Positions 61,395 to 64,000 of a stretch of DNA of 64,000 bases are shown here, in pieces; the first letter of the stretch is position 1; the number at the start of each line of letters is the position of its first letter. This DNA is from Lachnospiraceae bacterium (lineage in GTDB: Bacteria > Bacillota > Clostridia > Lachnospirales > Lachnospiraceae). The DNA is taken from assembly GCA_021199495.1 (NCBI GenBank), contig JAJQHY010000089.1, positions 1-64,000 of the forward strand, written 5' to 3'. The notes under the pieces are model-generated. The model made no database searches, was not told where the DNA came from, and worked only from the letters and a program-made list of their open reading frames with translations. The translations under genes and the position numbers were made by a program.

Positions 61395-64000
61395 ATGAAC
61401 GTCGAAGAAATTTTACAGATACTGGATCAGTTATTTGACGAGCACAAGCTCGATCAGATTGAACCTTTCCTGACAGAGCAGCTGGACGCGGCGTATCAGA
61501 TCGGAGATTATAATTGCTGCGTCACCATTTTAAATGAACTGATCGGTTTTTACAGAGATATGAGCCGTTTTGAGGAAATGATAGCTGCCTGCGAGAGAAC
61601 CACACAGCTCCTTGAACAGCTGGGGTTAAAGGACAGCATTCCCTATGCCACGACCCTGCTGAACATCGCCACGGCTCTGCGCGCCATGGGAGATTACGAG
61701 ACCGCTCTGGAATATTATAAAGAGGTATTTCCTGTTTATCAGAAGCATATGGATCCCAGCGATTCACGCTACGCGGCACTTTATAATAATATCAGCCTGC
61801 TGTATCAGGAAATGGGAAATTATAAACAGGCCGTCAACGCACAGAACAGAGCGCTGCAAATTGTGGAAGCAAACGGTGATACCCAGAAAATCGCAATTTC
61901 GCACACCAATATGGGAACGACTTTGCTGCAGATGAACCGTGTGGATGAAGCGCTGGCACATCTGAATCTGGCAGTCCAGTATTTTGACACGCTGCCGGGA
62001 GATAAGGATTATCATTACAGCGCCGCCTTAGCTTCTCTTGGTCAGGCTTATGTTCTGTCTGAGGATTACGAGGCTGCCAGAGAATATTACCTGTCCGCGC
62101 TCGAGGAGTACCGCAAAACACATGGCGTCACAGAGAGTTATTATAATCTTCTGGACAACCTGCATTATGTGGAAGAATTATTGGGAATTGATCCTACACC
62201 GGATCCGGCTGCAGAAGGGACAGCTTCCGCAGAAAACGAAAATGATCAGACAGTTCCTGACGAAGTTGTGGCGGCTGAAGTACAGTCTGCTGTGTGCGAT
62301 AATGAGCCTGACCTGACTGATACAGATATTTCCTGTGAAGAAACAGGATTGGGCCTGAAGCTCGCAAAGTCATATTATGAACAGGTTTTACTCCCGTTTT
62401 TCACGCAGTATGCGCCGGAATGTCTGAACAGAATGGCAATCGGACTGGCCGGAGAGGGCAGCGACTGCCTGGGCTTTGATGATGAAATATCCAGGGATCA
62501 TGATTTCGGTCCCGGACTCTGTATCTGGCTGACACATGCGGATTTCGAAACCTACGGTGAAAAAATCTCACACCTCTATGCTTCGCTTCCGGAGGAATTT
62601 AACGGCTACCGCCGCCATGTAGTCATTGAAAATGGGAGAGTCGGCGTATTTGACATGGACCGTTTCTTTGCCCGCTATACCGGATATGCCCGCGCGGAGG
62701 ATATTCCGGATATGAGAAGTCTTTTATCCATTCCGGACGAAGCACTTCTGACTGTGACAAACGGACAGGTCTTTGCCGATCCGGTGGGAGAGTTCAGCTT
62801 AAGAAGAGAGAATTTCTATAAAATATGCTCTGAGGAATACTGGCGCATCAAAATTGCAAACAGTCTTTTGCAGTTGGGACAGTACGGGCAGTATAATTAT
62901 CCGCGTTCCATGAAGCGCGGCGACTATGTGACGGCCCAGGTCGCTTTATATAAATATATAGAAGAGCTGTACCTTCTGGTTCATTATGTGAATCACGCAT
63001 TCCCGCCCTACTACAAATGGCTGAAAAAGAGCAGTGGAAGATTTGAATGTCTTGGTGTCCTCTCCAGCCTGACAAACGCGCTGGCGGATTATGCCGATCA
63101 GCGTGCAGTATGGCAGGAAAACCCCGAGAACGCGGAGAGTCAGGATATCATTTGCCGGACGATTGAATATATTGCCCTGCTGATTCTGGATGAGCTGAAA
63201 AAGCAGGGAGTCCTCGAGAACGTTTCTGTCCCTGAAAATGAGACATTCCTGGAGGTGTATGGAAGAGCCATTCTGCAAGATGAATACGCCGGACGGGAAA
63301 CTGACGAAACTGACCGTCCTATACCATCCAGAAAAGAATTTGAGTCCGCAGCTGAATCCCACGACAAAGATCGTCTGGTAAACCAGATCGTACAGCTGGA
63401 ATGGGCTGCTTTTGACGCCGTCCAGAATGAAGGCGGACGCGCTTCTTGTCAGGATGACTGGGCTACCTTTTCCATTATGAGAAAAAGTCAGTACCAGGCC
63501 TGGCCGGAGGAACTTCTGATCAGCTATATGGAGGACTTCCTGAGCGCAAATGCCCGAAACTGGAATTTGATCACCGAGAAATACGGCCGTATGATGATCT
63601 CCACGAATCCGGAAGGCTATGCCGCGATTAAAGATCAGCTTCCAAATATAGATGAAACCCAGGGCGCAATCATTGAGCAGATTGTCAGCATTCAGGTGGC
63701 CTGGATGGAGCAGTTCGCTGCCCGGTACCCATATATGGCTGCAAACAGCCGCACGATTCACACTTCAGAGGATACGCCTTATGACACTTCTTATGAGACT
63801 TATCTGCGCGGGGAACTGGGAACCTACAGTAAGAATACCTTAAAGCTCTATGGACAATTTATTGTAGAGCTTCGGCAATCCGGTGCCAATCTCGCCGAAA
63901 TCATCATGACGAATACGGCGCTTTTATATGGGTATTCCTCACTGCAGGATGTGGAAAACGCATTATGCGCAGAAAAAAGAGAAAATTCTGATCGGTTAAA
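61395..64000 (+). CDS. TPR - DUF4037 nucleotidyltransferase-like - DUF4125 protein, incomplete
   Basis: A very long open frame that runs off the window (at least 868 residues). Residues 1-270 are tetratricopeptide repeats (ALYNNISLLYQEMGNYKQAV, AISHTNMGTTLLQMNRVDEALAHL). Residues about 335-640 match DUF4037, with a nucleotidyltransferase-type motif GSDCLGFDDEISRDHDFG near residue 355. Residues about 660 onward match DUF4125 (EWAAFDAVQNEGGRASCQDDWATF). AGGGAG lies 14 bases before the ATG. The arrangement suggests regulated nucleotidyl transfer to protein or RNA, but no function is established. It follows rng by 31 bases in the same direction, where the rplU cluster is often found. Confidence 0.85.
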   Translation, partial: MNVEEILQILDQLFDEHKLDQIEPFLTEQLDAAYQIGDYNCCVTILNELIGFYRDMSRFEEMIAACERTTQLLEQLGLKDSIPYATTLLNIATALRAMGDYETALEYYKEVFPVYQKHMDPSDSRYAALYNNISLLYQEMGNYKQAVNAQNRALQIVEANGDTQKIAISHTNMGTTLLQMNRVDEALAHLNLAVQYFDTLPGDKDYHYSAALASLGQAYVLSEDYEAAREYYLSALEEYRKTHGVTESYYNLLDNLHYVEELLGIDPTPDPAAEGTASAENENDQTVPDEVVAAEVQSAVCDNEPDLTDTDISCEETGLGLKLAKSYYEQVLLPFFTQYAPECLNRMAIGLAGEGSDCLGFDDEISRDHDFGPGLCIWLTHADFETYGEKISHLYASLPEEFNGYRRHVVIENGRVGVFDMDRFFARYTGYARAEDIPDMRSLLSIPDEALLTVTNGQVFADPVGEFSLRRENFYKICSEEYWRIKIANSLLQLGQYGQYNYPRSMKRGDYVTAQVALYKYIEELYLLVHYVNHAFPPYYKWLKKSSGRFECLGVLSSLTNALADYADQRAVWQENPENAESQDIICRTIEYIALLILDELKKQGVLENVSVPENETFLEVYGRAILQDEYAGRETDETDRPIPSRKEFESAAESHDKDRLVNQIVQLEWAAFDAVQNEGGRASCQDDWATFSIMRKSQYQAWPEELLISYMEDFLSANARNWNLITEKYGRMMISTNPEGYAAIKDQLPNIDETQGAIIEQIVSIQVAWMEQFAARYPYMAANSRTIHTSEDTPYDTSYETYLRGELGTYSKNTLKLYGQFIVELRQSGANLAEIIMTNTALLYGYSSLQDVENALCAEKRENSDRL

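Noticed and set aside
1..64000. CRISPR arrays, insertion sequences, prophage, tRNA or rRNA genes
   Set aside because: No regularly spaced repeats, transposase or phage proteins, or RNA gene signatures were seen by reading both strands.

Overview
The window is chromosomal DNA from an endospore-forming member of the Firmicutes, most likely a Lachnospiraceae-type Clostridium relative. The evidence is the gene content and order: a GerW/YtfJ sporulation protein beside its DUF2953 partner, a SpoIID/LytB protein, an IspH-S1 pair, the short HisG with HisZ, a TIGR03960-TIGR03936-RNase G cluster, a PfoR-type permease, and Bacillus-type promoters and U-tract terminators throughout. No rRNA, tRNA, CRISPR array, prophage or insertion sequence was recognised.

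Layout. (1) 1-4472 is visibly more AT-rich than the rest and is accessory: a wrecked AAA-ATPase/PD-(D/E)XK pseudogene, then three tightly packed genes of unknown role. The middle one ends in a phospholipase D-like domain and resembles VPA1262-family proteins. This is the best candidate for an undescribed, possibly defensive, module. (2) 4473-7894 is part of a pseudaminic acid (nonulosonate) operon, pseF-pseI-formyltransferase-pseG. The first genes of the pathway (pseB, pseC) are not in the window, and a formyltransferase stands where an N-acetyltransferase is usual. (3) 7973-12903 holds an RpiR regulator, a BaiN-like flavoprotein, cmk, ispH and an S1-domain protein. (4) 13022-17730 holds a YprB-like exonuclease, thrC and pckA. 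(5) 17749-17935 is a strongly paired non-coding RNA that I read as probable 6S RNA. (6) 18056-28613 is mixed housekeeping: SpoIID-like, YihY/BrkB, M18 aminopeptidase, NUDIX, DUF2953-GerW, YggS, Dtd, a two-esterase plus ATP-grasp operon, and rpmB. (7) 28826-40189 is a long co-directional run: asp23/yloU, fakA/yloV, recG, degV, parE, parC, rsmD, coaD and a coiled-coil protein. It includes a 44-bp direct repeat between parE and parC. (8) 40262-43153 holds a HAD phosphatase, a membrane protein, an RluA-type pseudouridine synthase and recU. (9) 43337-48309 is a partial histidine operon, hisZ-G-D-B and a three-domain HisIE. (10) 48390-57023 is a set of transporters and cell-surface enzymes: MATE, SGNH esterase, ketopantoate reductase-like, NCS2 permease, HtrA, M50 protease and PfoR. 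(11) 57394-64000 holds two radical-SAM-cluster proteins, RNase E/G and a very large TPR-nucleotidyltransferase-DUF4125 protein that runs off the end.

Functionally, most of the window is core metabolism and information processing. The parts that deserve attention are the accessory cassette at the left end, the formyl variant of the pseudaminic pathway, several structured intergenic elements (6S-like RNA, the repeat between parE and parC, the leader of the purine permease, a recG-degV hairpin, palindromic operators), a poly-T promoter spacer before pckA, and the unusual multi-domain proteins HisIE and the terminal TPR/NTase protein.
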